From IMG/VR virus record IMGVR_UViG_3300034198_023098, positions 1 to 23,027 of that record: DNA of 23,027 bases; one strand, given 5' to 3'. Under the pieces are notes generated by a model that made no database searches, was not told where the DNA came from, and saw only the letters and a list, made by a program, of their open reading frames with translations. This DNA comes from a virus. A program made the translations under genes and the position numbers. Shown in pieces: positions 1 through 5,079 of this stretch; positions within the stretch are counted from its first letter, which is position 1, and each line of letters begins with the position of its first letter.

Positions 1-75
1 CCCCAACGAAACACAAGAGAGGATAATCCCTAACACATACCAAAACCAAACATTAAATTCGCATCTTCTTTTCAT
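1..75 (-). CDS. Partial small membrane or exported protein, C-terminus off window
   Basis: An ATG at 75-73 opens a minus-strand frame that stays open to the window edge (25 codons seen). The start reads MKRRCEFNVWFWYVLGIILS: a positively charged tip followed by a hydrophobic stretch, so a membrane anchor or signal peptide. It follows the 118-aa gene at 94-450 by 18 bases, the same tight packing as the other small genes here. The family is not recognised. Only the N-terminus is visible, so reality as a gene is likely but not proven. Confidence 0.5.
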   Translation of the reverse strand, partial: MKRRCEFNVWFWYVLGIILSCVSLG

Positions 76-93
76 AACTAACTTTTTTAAAAT

Positions 94-450
94 TTAAAAT
101 TTAATTGAATCTTTATCAACTTCATACGCTTTCCTTTCTAGATACAGAGTTTCAACCATATCAAAAGGCATAGACATAATTAGCTGCCTTAACATCTGGT
201 CTTCCATCCCAAGTTCCTTTAATAAGGCTTGAGTCTGTTCACCATCAGTAGGTAATGGAATTGTTATTAAGTCAACAGGTTCTAAGTACTCTTCCTGTAT
301 GTTCATGTAATACCTAGTATCCTCAGTACACCTGTAAAAGGTGCCGGAAAGAATACTTACTATCTCCACTACATCCCCTTGAGCATAACCTGAGGAGTTA
401 GGGTTCTCTACTACTACTTTCACTTTTTGACCTACTCGATACTTGTGCAT
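94..450 (-). CDS. Hypothetical protein with SH3/KOW-like N-terminus (118 aa)
   Basis: Unrecognised phage protein. Residues 1-50 are rich in short beta strands with a G-Q-K-V-K-V start and a G-D-V-V-E-I turn, the look of a small SH3-like or KOW-like barrel; this is a resemblance only. The C-terminal half (about 65-118) looks helical and ends with charged residues. The ATG lies in an A/T-rich context typical of Bacteroidetes genes. It belongs to the run of small co-oriented genes at the left end. Confidence 0.75.
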   Translation of the reverse strand: MHKYRVGQKVKVVVENPNSSGYAQGDVVEIVSILSGTFYRCTEDTRYYMNIQEEYLEPVDLITIPLPTDGEQTQALLKELGMEDQMLRQLIMSMPFDMVETLYLERKAYEVDKDSIKF

Positions 451-490
451 AACTTGTTTTTTTTATTTAATTAAAAGAATACTACCTATC

Positions 491-619
491 CTACAAACAA
501 TAAGAAGCAACATCTCTATACCTATACTTACCACTGACAATAATAGAACCCTTATACAAAACAGTATAAGTACTACCATCAAATACAATAGAGTAATAAC
601 CTTTTGAAGATACTACCAT
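491..619 (-). CDS. Small hypothetical protein (42 aa)
   Basis: ATG at 619-617, stop TAG at 493-491, 43 codons. The predicted protein alternates hydrophobic and polar residues in several short beta strands (for example YYSIVFDG, TYTVLYKGS, IIVSG), which suggests a real small folded protein rather than a random frame. It lies in the same direction as its neighbours and fills the space before the 118-aa gene. Family unknown. Confidence 0.55.
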   Translation of the reverse strand: MVVSSKGYYSIVFDGSTYTVLYKGSIIVSGKYRYRDVASYCL

Positions 620-687
620 AACTGAAATAATTAATTTAAAGGGTTAAAAATATATAGATATATAAAAAGCCAGCTTTCAGGTGGGAG

Positions 688-771
688 AAAGTGGTAAAAA
701 GTGGGAGGGGGAGGGAGGGTATCTGCTTTTTGAGAATATCTTACCAAAAATTAATAATATTTTACCACTTT
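688..771. repeat. 12-bp inverted repeat enclosing a G-quadruplex motif
   Basis: AAAGTGGTAAAA (688-699) and TTTTACCACTTT (760-771) are perfect inverted complements with 60 bases between. Just inside the left arm, 703-719 reads GGGAGGGGGAGGGAGGG, four G-runs of at least three with single-base A loops, a strong predicted parallel G-quadruplex on the plus strand. The stretch 681-719 is nearly all purine plus a few T. It sits between the small minus-strand genes at 780-917 and 491-619, so the minus-strand RNA would carry the C-rich version. The sequence features are certain; function is unknown. Confidence 0.8.
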
Positions 772-779
772 ATATAAAA

Positions 780-917
780 TTAATCCTCATCACCTTCCCT
801 AGCAAGCAATACTCCCAGGAGAAAAGCCACGACTCCTCCTTCAACTCTGTTGTGTAAACACATTATTATCCCCAGTACCATTAGGGATACACCTATCAGT
901 TTTATAATACTAATCAT
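780..917 (-). CDS. Small two-segment membrane protein (45 aa)
   Basis: ATG at 917-915, TAA at 782-780, 46 codons. The protein begins MISIIKLIGVSLMVLGIIMC, a hydrophobic segment, then a short polar turn (HNRVEGG) and a second hydrophobic segment (VVAFLLGVLLA), ending acidic (REGDED). This is a hairpin membrane topology like several other small proteins in the window. No known family is recognised; such proteins in phages can be holin-like, lysis-modulating or superinfection factors, but nothing here decides that. Confidence 0.65.
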   Translation of the reverse strand: MISIIKLIGVSLMVLGIIMCLHNRVEGGVVAFLLGVLLAREGDED

Positions 918-1016
918 TTTTAAGACTTATTAAGGGCTATTAAATAAAAGAGTAAGGTAATCACCCTACTCACACACCTAAAGTCTAACCTTGAGGCTAG
1001 AATCCATCAAAAAAGG

Positions 1017-1190
1017 CTATCGTTTAAAGACAACCTCAGTCCATTTATTAAATAATTCAGGGGTAATTTCCCTTTCTTTTACCTTTATTTTATTAAATTT
1101 CAGTCTATTTCTCCTAGGTTTTATACCAAAGAGTAGTAGTAAAGCATCGTTTTTAAGGCGTATAACCTTACATTTTATTCTTCTTTTCAT
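1017..1190 (-). CDS. Small basic protein (57 aa)
   Basis: ATG at 1190-1188, TAG at 1019-1017, 58 codons. The product is strongly basic (MKRRIKCKVIRLKND start, IKPRRNRLKFNKIKVKERE middle), which suggests nucleic-acid binding; this is inferred from composition only. The opposite-strand 72-codon frame over the same bases (991-1209) is best read as its shadow. Two copies of a GATACTTTT(T)AAG repeat lie 31-64 bases upstream and may be operator sites. Confidence 0.55.
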   Translation of the reverse strand: MKRRIKCKVIRLKNDALLLLFGIKPRRNRLKFNKIKVKEREITPELFNKWTEVVFKR

Positions 1191-1511
1191 AAAGTTGTAT
1201 ATTTATTAATGTAGGAATCACTTAAAAGTATCTTATAAGTTCTTAAAAAGTATCAGCTGTAGGTAGTATAAACAGGTTAAAGCGAATGGTCCACAGTGTC
1301 CTGTTAAGTAGCAACAACAACCTAAGAGTCACAGCACGATATAATAACAAGAACCGTTTCACAAGTGTTTCATTGGTTTGTCATCGGAAGAAGGCGTTCA
1401 ACTGGTAAGGCTCCAGAGTCAGTATGATGGATCAGACATAAACAATAGACCTCCTCCATTTACTTGGGTAAGGGTATCTATATCCCAGGAAAGCCTACCC
1501 TAATCAGTAGG
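1191..1511. other. Intergenic stretch with direct repeat, no convincing gene
   Basis: No minus-strand frame longer than about 29 codons with a plausible start is seen. CTTAAAAGTATC at 1221-1232 and CTTAAAAAGTATC at 1242-1254 form a direct repeat 21 bases apart, two helical turns, upstream of the 57-aa gene. AACAGG (about 1270-1275) and CCTGTT (about 1300) could pair. A block at 1393-1411 resembles a tRNA D arm but no matching anticodon, T arm or acceptor stem follows. It may be a leader or an untranslated RNA. Confidence 0.5.
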
Positions 1512-1513
1512 CT
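1492..1513 (-). terminator. Hairpin at the stop codon of the 106-aa gene
   Basis: AGCCTAC (1492-1498) and GTAGGCT (1507-1513) form a 7-bp stem with an 8-base loop. On the minus strand the hairpin begins inside the stop codon of the 1512-1832 gene and is followed by only TTT then CC, so it is a weak intrinsic terminator or an RNA 3' stabiliser. Confidence 0.45.
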
Positions 1514-1832
1514 ATAAGCGTTTATATACCCTATCAATTAATTCAACCCTCTTAGCTATCGCCTGTAATACCTTCTCCTTAGTATGCATATCAGAGGCAT
1601 ACTCGAAGTAGTACCTATTCCCCTTAGATACCTTCTTTATTACATCAAATATGCCACCCTCGTATTCATCCCTATGATAGCCGGCTCTCATAATTAAATA
1701 CCAACACAGACCCATGCCTATGTCGTACTTATGGGCATAGTCTATCATCTCCCCTACGTCACTCATCCCTTCCATAAGGTCCAGGTGGAATGTATAATGC
1801 TTCCTGGCCTGTTCTAATATATCTTTATACAT
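1512..1832 (-). CDS. Hypothetical protein (106 aa)
   Basis: Unrecognised. The sequence looks all-helical, rich in Tyr, His, Met and Cys (for example YDIGMGLCWYLIMRAGYHRDEY) with a basic C-terminus. It starts 8 bases inside the end of the 142-aa gene upstream, so the two are probably translationally coupled. The shape is that of a small globular helical phage protein; no catalytic pattern is visible. Confidence 0.75.
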   Translation of the reverse strand: MYKDILEQARKHYTFHLDLMEGMSDVGEMIDYAHKYDIGMGLCWYLIMRAGYHRDEYEGGIFDVIKKVSKGNRYYFEYASDMHTKEKVLQAIAKRVELIDRVYKRL

Positions 1833-2253
1833 GTGCTAGTGCTTTTGCTTGAAAATAAGGAATACATTTTCTCTGTGCTGCCTCATACACCTTCCTTCCA
1901 CTAGGGATAGAGTTGATACAAGATGTATGTATAGACTGGATCCTTTTTCTTAGCTTCTTCTTAGGCTTATCTAGATAGCCATTCAAGGCTCTATACTCAG
2001 TGAGTATCTTACCTTCTACTAACTGTATGTCCTTTACCTTCTCTAAGGGAATATACCTATCTCCTTCCTTATGGGGAATAGGACGACCATACACTCTCTC
2101 AGCGGTTTTTTTCCACCAAGATAACTCCAATGTGTTAACCTTCTCTATTACTAGTTCTTTCTTAGTAGGTTCATATACAACCTCACTATTATTGCTTCCC
2201 TTAGCAAGGGATTGTTTTTCGAGATTGAACTCGAACTTAGTCATCTTTTCCAT
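1825..2253 (-). CDS. Hypothetical basic protein (142 aa)
   Basis: Unrecognised. The N-terminal 50 residues are polar and probably flexible; the middle has a WWKKTAERVYGRPIPHKEGDRYIPL segment split by loops; the C-terminal third is strongly basic (KPKKKLRKRIQS) with scattered Cys and His. This could bind nucleic acid, inferred from charge only. Its 3' end overlaps the start of the 106-aa gene, so both form one transcription unit. Confidence 0.7.
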   Translation of the reverse strand: MEKMTKFEFNLEKQSLAKGSNNSEVVYEPTKKELVIEKVNTLELSWWKKTAERVYGRPIPHKEGDRYIPLEKVKDIQLVEGKILTEYRALNGYLDKPKKKLRKRIQSIHTSCINSIPSGRKVYEAAQRKCIPYFQAKALAHV

Positions 2254-2298
2254 ATACTAATTATTGTGTTCAACTATGTGAACGGGTTTAAAAATTAT

Positions 2299-2484
2299 TT
2301 ACATTAACTCTATATAATATGGGTTAACCTCCCAATAAGAGGATACCTCATCTTCATAACATTTACCACATAGGATTTTATCCCCTGCCTCAGTTAGATA
2401 CTGAGTACTACTACAACAAGCACACCTTTCCTTCTTAGGAGGTTCAGGTAGTACTATTCTACCTAGAATCTTAGGTAATTCCAT
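2299..2484 (-). CDS. Small zinc-ribbon protein (61 aa)
   Basis: Two CxxC pairs, C21-x-x-C24 and C39-x-x-C42, separated by 14 residues, form a classic zinc-ribbon knuckle pair. The rest is short: a Pro-rich, basic N-terminal arm and an acidic/aromatic C-terminus (SSYWEVNPYYIEL). Zinc ribbons of this size commonly bind nucleic acid or a protein partner such as RNA polymerase; which applies here cannot be seen. It lies in the run of small minus-strand genes between the 142-aa gene and the probable lipoprotein. Confidence 0.75.
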   Translation of the reverse strand: MELPKILGRIVLPEPPKKERCACCSSTQYLTEAGDKILCGKCYEDEVSSYWEVNPYYIELM

Positions 2485-2541
2485 AACAATTTAATTTAAG
2501 CCTAATATAGGCGGTTAAAAGATAAAACAATACATACATAC

Positions 2542-2585
2542 TAGCCACCCTAGTAAAGGGCAGCCTTGAGCCTCCTAGTGGGCTA
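2542..2585 (-). terminator. Possible terminator hairpin after the small lipoprotein gene
   Basis: TAGCCAC (2542-2548) can pair with GTGGGCTA (2578-2585) with one bulged G, over a structured loop containing CCC/GGG pairing. On the minus strand the hairpin starts around the stop codon at 2575-2577 and is followed by a T-rich but not continuous run. Weak call. Confidence 0.35.
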
Positions 2586-2781
2586 ATTTGTACCTAGGAG
2601 TAATCCTACCACTGTAGTAATCGTGGTAGTGGTAATGAGCCGCACAATCGTACTCGTGGTAAGAACACGAAGTTAAAGTAAACGCAATCATCACTATAAT
2701 GATTATCACTAGGGCAGTCTTTTCCCTAGATGACATTTTCTCAGGGTACTCATACCCCTTTAGATCCAAATTCTTTTTCAT
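2575..2781 (-). CDS. Small putative lipoprotein, His/Tyr-rich tail (68 aa)
   Basis: A hydrophobic segment (TALVIIIIVMIAFTL) ends in L-T-S-C with Cys39, a good lipobox, so the mature protein would be a short lipid-anchored peptide. The tail is striking: SYHEYDCAAHYHYHDYYS, rich in His, Tyr and Asp, which could bind metal. The first Met gives a 22-residue lead before the hydrophobic core; a start at Met16 would give a more standard signal peptide, and either is possible. The lipobox reading is more likely than a plain membrane anchor. Unknown family. Confidence 0.65.
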   Translation of the reverse strand: MKKNLDLKGYEYPEKMSSREKTALVIIIIVMIAFTLTSCSYHEYDCAAHYHYHDYYSGRITPRYKLAH

Positions 2782-2784
2782 ATA

Positions 2785-2934
2785 CTATATTTTATTTAAT
2801 AAGTCTCTCCATCCAAATACACAACCTATACCTACGAATGTGGCTATAGCGCACAATTCAGGTATCACAGTACTAGCCATCCATATACAGAATGCAGTGC
2901 CTACAATCAATAAAAATAAATCTCCTTTTTCCAT
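2785..2934 (-). CDS. Small two-segment membrane protein (49 aa)
   Basis: I place the start at the ATG 2934-2932. It gives MEKGDLFLLIVGTAFCIWMA, a hydrophobic segment, then a second one (ATFVGIGCVFG) and a basic end (WRDLLNKI). The frame stays open upstream to 3024, but that extension has an odd composition and runs into the structured noncoding region, so it is probably not translated. It ends three bases before the lipoprotein start. Family unknown. Confidence 0.6.
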   Translation of the reverse strand: MEKGDLFLLIVGTAFCIWMASTVIPELCAIATFVGIGCVFGWRDLLNKI

Positions 2935-3054
2935 ACATAACTTTTTAAGGAGTAACCAATGTACCCCCTTGTTAAAAACACCCCTTGTAAATTGTATACA
3001 AGAGGACACACACCCGAAAGGCAAGAGTGCTCAATCCAGGCGGTTTGTGGTAGC

Positions 3055-3071
3055 GAGGGACTCGAACCCTC
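3055..3071 (-). other. tRNA-like T-arm, incomplete tRNA or tRNA relic
   Basis: On the minus strand this reads GAGGG-TTCGAGT-CCCTC, a perfect T stem-loop with the conserved TTCGA. Before it TGCAA and TTGCA could form a long variable arm, and 3100-3116 can form a 5-bp stem with a 7-base loop. CTACCAC after the T stem could pair with GTG(A)GTAG near 3145-3152 with one bulge. The D arm lacks the usual GG, so I do not call a functional tRNA. Confidence 0.4.
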
Positions 3072-3103
3072 TGCAAGCCCACTACACTATGTTTGCAGAC
3101 ATA

Positions 3104-3213
3104 CAAGTCTATTGTACAACCTTTACCCTTCTTGCGGGGATTAACCTACTCACATAGGTAGCCTTTCGACTGCAAGTTTATTATAGTTGTTTTACCCTTC
3201 TTGTGGGGATTAA
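3104..3213. repeat. Two diverged copies of a 69-bp tandem unit
   Basis: Bases 3122-3144 and 3191-3213 match at 22 of 23 positions (TTTACCCTTCTTG, then C or T, then GGGGATTAA). Exactly 69 bases apart as well, 3104-3116 and 3173-3185 match at 10 of 13 (CAAGTCTATTGTA against CAAGTTTATTATA). The whole segment is therefore a duplicated unit, not just a short repeat. The conserved block has a CRISPR-repeat-like look, but the shared 'spacer' sequence argues against a CRISPR array. Confidence 0.65.
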
Positions 3214-3262
3214 ACACGTTACTGCATACGTGTTATGTATTAACATTTTTGTAGTTGCTTGA

Positions 3263-3364
3263 CTACCTTACCATTATAACTATGGTTCCATTAATATCTC
3301 CTTTACCACTTGTATCCATACAGAGGTGGTTCATATCCCAATAGTGTTTAGAGATAAAATACAT
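3263..3364 (-). CDS. Possible 33-codon gene in the structured region
   Basis: ATG at 3364-3362, TAG at 3265-3263. The peptide has a beta-strand-like end (GDINGTIVIMV) and no low-complexity run. A TATGTTTG box lies 40 bases upstream at 3404-3411. The frame also contains an inverted repeat (TGTAT/ATACA within ACCAC/GTGGT), so it could be RNA structure instead. Low confidence. Confidence 0.3.
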   Translation of the reverse strand: MYFISKHYWDMNHLCMDTSGKGDINGTIVIMVR

Positions 3365-3403
3365 ACATACGACTCCTTTCGGGAACGGTCAATATGCAGA
3401 GGT

Positions 3404-3411
3404 CAAACATA
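3404..3411 (-). promoter_or_regulatory. Weak Bacteroidetes-type -7 box
   Basis: Minus-strand TATGTTTG fits TAnnTTTG, but no TTTG is seen at the right distance upstream. If used it would transcribe toward the 33-codon frame and the 69-bp repeats. Confidence 0.25.
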
Positions 3412-3519
3412 GTAAACGTAAAGGTAGATAGATTATTTATGTAAACCTACTCATTTACTACTCCAATACCTAATCTAATAACCAACGTACTTTATTAGGG
3501 ATTACATAAAACAGTTTTT

Positions 3520-3546
3520 CTGAAGGGGACATACGTATCCCTTCAG
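3520..3546. other. Long hairpin in noncoding region
   Basis: CTGAAGGG (3520-3527) pairs with CCCTTCAG (3539-3546); the 11-base interior is itself partly palindromic (ATACGTAT). No T-run follows on either strand, so it is not an ordinary terminator; it may be an operator or part of an RNA. Confidence 0.6.
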
Positions 3547-3610
3547 CAATGTGTACTGATACACCTACTTTTATTTTTACTATTATGTTTACAACTTAGA
3601 TTAACGCCCT

Positions 3611-3839
3611 TACTTATAAATTACTTACAAGGCATTACGCCCAAAACAGCCCACAAAAAAGACTATTTAATAATTCTTTTAACCCTTATTTTAATTTCGT
3701 TTATACATAGCTTCGCCCCCTCGTATTCATTACATAAATAGCTACATAAAGCAAATATCTTTGCCCCGAAAAAATAAACATTTATGTCAAATAACTTCGC
3801 CCCGTTTTACTTATAAATTACTTACAAGGCATTACGCCC
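3611..3839. repeat. Perfect 32-bp direct repeat, two copies
   Basis: Bases 3611-3642 and 3808-3839 are identical: TACTTATAAATTACTTAC, then AAGGCATTACGCCC. They lie 197 bases apart and each ends in the ACGCCC motif. Both copies are preceded by another CGCCC element within 12 bases. Confidence 0.85.
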
Positions 3840-3920
3840 CGACTATTCAAAACATAGTCAATAAAACAGTTTAAGGGTATCCCCTTTGGCTTCGCCCCCC
3901 TCTAATATTACGATATTAAC

Positions 3921-3939
3921 CCCCTACTTTGCATAGGGG
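3921..3939 (-). terminator. Hairpin downstream of the 226-aa gene
   Basis: CCCCTA (3921-3926) and TAGGGG (3934-3939) form a 6-bp stem with a 7-base loop, 23 bases after the stop codon of 3962-4642 on the minus strand. The following bases are A/T-rich but not a T-run, so termination is plausible, not certain. Confidence 0.4.
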
Positions 3940-3961
3940 TAAAGGGGGGTAAAATTACGCC

Positions 3962-4642
3962 CTACTTGTTAGTCGTGTCACTTAAATACTTAGTAATAAA
4001 ATCAACAAAAGCAATAGGCGTGAAAATAGCCGTTTCGCCCCCGTTAAACCTTTCCCGACGTGCAGCATTTATATAGGGTAAAATAGTAGGCAATTGTAAA
4101 GTGTCTAATGTTTCGCCCTTTCTAAATAGCTTCGCAAATTTGCCGTTTTGTTTCATTTTGCGAAGGGCTATTTTGAAGCAATAAGAAGGGCTATATATCT
4201 CGCCCTTTATTTCGCCTTTAGTTTCCTTTTTGGCAATTGTTACATCTTTACTTTTCGCCCCTTCTGTCAGTGCTTCGCTAATCTTGCCCCCTACATTAAT
4301 ATACTTCTTAAAAGTATTGGTTGAAGTGTCCAAAAAATAATCATTGCCCCCTACAAACTTAATAGGTTCAACCCCTTCTTTTCTAAGTAGTAACCCCGTT
4401 TGCGTTTCTGTTTCAGTGGTTACTAGCTTGTTTCCTTCTATATTAGTAACTTTACTTTTAACCACTTCTTTTACTAAGTTGTAGCCCTCGAACCCATCTA
4501 CCTTTAAACCTGTTTCCCTTTCTATGGTTTCAGTCTCAATGATAGGGTAGCGACTAAGTAGTGTTTCAATACTAACCACTTCTTTTACTTGTTTTGTAGC
4601 TTCTTTACTTACTTCTTTTACTACATTCTTTACTTCATTCAT
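3962..4642 (-). CDS. Unknown 226-aa protein embedded in motif array
   Basis: Unrecognised. The N-terminal 25 residues are an amphipathic Lys/Glu/Val helix (NEVKNVVKEVSKEATKQVKE). Residues 35-140 are Thr/Glu/Lys-rich and strand-like, and the C-terminal 80 are helical and basic (FKIALRKMKQNGKFAKLFRKG), which could contact DNA. It stands alone in the hairpin-rich region with its own structured leader and likely promoter. Its coding strand carries repeated GGGCGAA, often read as Gly-Glu but in other frames too. Possible roles are an origin- or array-binding protein or a virion-unrelated early factor; neither is shown. Confidence 0.7.
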   Translation of the reverse strand: MNEVKNVVKEVSKEATKQVKEVVSIETLLSRYPIIETETIERETGLKVDGFEGYNLVKEVVKSKVTNIEGNKLVTTETETQTGLLLRKEGVEPIKFVGGNDYFLDTSTNTFKKYINVGGKISEALTEGAKSKDVTIAKKETKGEIKGEIYSPSYCFKIALRKMKQNGKFAKLFRKGETLDTLQLPTILPYINAARRERFNGGETAIFTPIAFVDFITKYLSDTTNK

Positions 4643-4779
4643 AACTTTTAATTTGCGGCTATTATAGCCTTTTAATTAATACCATACTTTAATTGTAAAA
4701 GTATGGGCAATACTTTACCCGTCACCCCTTAAGGGTGTTTTTAGTGGGTAATGGTATGGCATGGCGAAGATAGGGGTTG
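4643..4779 (-). promoter_or_regulatory. Highly structured 5' leader of the 226-aa gene
   Basis: Between the predicted transcription start (about 4773) and the ATG lie three hairpins. CACCC (4723-4727) pairs with GGGTG (4733-4737), nested inside TTACCC (4715-4720) with GGGTAA (4746-4751). CCATACTTT (4682-4690) pairs with AAAGTATGG (4698-4706), 9 bp. GGCTAT (4657-4662) pairs with ATAGCC (4664-4669). On the plus strand the CACCC hairpin is followed by TTTTT, so it could end a plus-strand transcript. Confidence 0.55.
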
Positions 4780-4787
4780 CAAAGTTA
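4780..4787 (-). promoter_or_regulatory. Promoter -7 box for the 226-aa gene
   Basis: Minus-strand TAACTTTG matches TAnnTTTG. The region upstream has a run of nine A on the minus strand (plus-strand T at 4798-4806); the nearest TTG is 28 bases away, further than usual, so the -33 element is weak. Confidence 0.45.
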
Positions 4788-4864
4788 CTAGACAAACTTT
4801 TTTTTTGCTTTTTTCCAATATCGTAAATTTCAATCGTTTTCGTTTTATTTTTTTCGTAAAAAAC

Positions 4865-4910
4865 CTGGATTTTTCGTAACTAGCGAAAAAATTTCGCTGG
4901 AGGAATCCAG
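4865..4910. repeat. Nested inverted repeat (hairpin within hairpin)
   Basis: Outer arms CTGGATT (4865-4871) and AATCCAG (4904-4910), 7 bp; inner arms AGCGAAA (4882-4888) and TTTCGCT (4892-4898), 7 bp. The two stems would stack with short internal strands. No T-run follows on either strand. Confidence 0.75.
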
Positions 4911-5079
4911 CAGATTGCCTCTCTAACCCCACCCCAAATCCCCCAAATCTAAAAAAATATATAAATATATAATTATATAAAATAACCCTAAGATCTGCTC
5001 TGGCTGCCCTTCCCCCTGGACCTAAGGTTAAACCCTTCTACCCTAACTACCGGCCAAGATACCCTCACTTCACTATACT

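Larger units (their letters stand above)
2935..3961. other. About 1 kb of structured, mostly noncoding DNA
   Basis: There is no normal gene here. In order it holds a tRNA-like T arm (3055-3071), a diverged 69-bp tandem repeat (3104-3213), a 7-bp-stem hairpin (3213-3234), a possible 33-codon gene (3263-3364), a weak -7 box (3404-3411), a long hairpin (3520-3546), a small hairpin GTGTA/TACAC (3551-3564), a perfect 32-bp direct repeat (3611-3642 and 3808-3839), many TTCGCCC/ACGCCC motifs and a G/C hairpin (3921-3939). A minus-strand frame ending at 3470 stays open up to about 3597 but has only a late ATG at 3532, so it may be a decayed gene. Candidate roles are ncRNA locus, replication origin or regulator-binding region. 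Confidence 0.6.
3604..4261 (+). repeat. Array of TTCGCCC / ACGCCC motifs, one strand only
   Basis: TTCGCCC occurs at 3712, 3796, 3891, 4034, 4112 and 4254; ACGCCC at 3604, 3637, 3834 and 3957; CTCGCCC at 4199 and TTCGCC at 4211. All are on the plus strand, 12-78 bases apart. In the rest of the 23 kb I noticed CGCCC only about twice on either strand. The array crosses from noncoding DNA into the 226-aa gene, where the motif falls in more than one reading frame, so it is not only a protein-level pattern. Confidence 0.65.

Noticed and set aside
991-1209. 72-codon plus-strand open frame
   Set aside because: It is antisense to the better-supported 57-aa minus-strand gene (1017-1190), in a region where all neighbours run on the minus strand, and its hydrophobic composition mirrors the AT-rich complement.
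1393-1411. tRNA D-arm-like block
   Set aside because: No anticodon arm, TTC-containing T arm or matching acceptor stem follows at tRNA spacing.
2935-3024. Upstream extension of the 49-aa membrane protein to 79 aa
   Set aside because: The extra residues have no membrane or conserved character and run into the structured noncoding region; the ATG at 2934 has the better context.
2699-3157. 152-codon plus-strand open frame
   Set aside because: It runs antisense through two small membrane/lipoprotein genes and the tRNA-like T arm; no domain pattern is visible.
3120-3215. Two-repeat CRISPR mini-array
   Set aside because: The repeat ends differ, only two copies exist, and the would-be spacer shares sequence with the bases next to the other copy at the same 69-base offset, so a tandem duplication explains it better. 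No cas genes are present.
3903-3911. TAATATTAC, the rolling-circle nick-site nonanucleotide, inside a short palindrome
   Set aside because: Such a 9-mer is expected by chance in AT-rich DNA, and the nearby 226-aa protein shows no HUH endonuclease motifs.
4741-4932. 63-codon minus-strand open frame
   Set aside because: It covers the promoter -7 box at 4780-4787 and the nested inverted repeat, and its residue pattern looks like translated AT-rich spacer.
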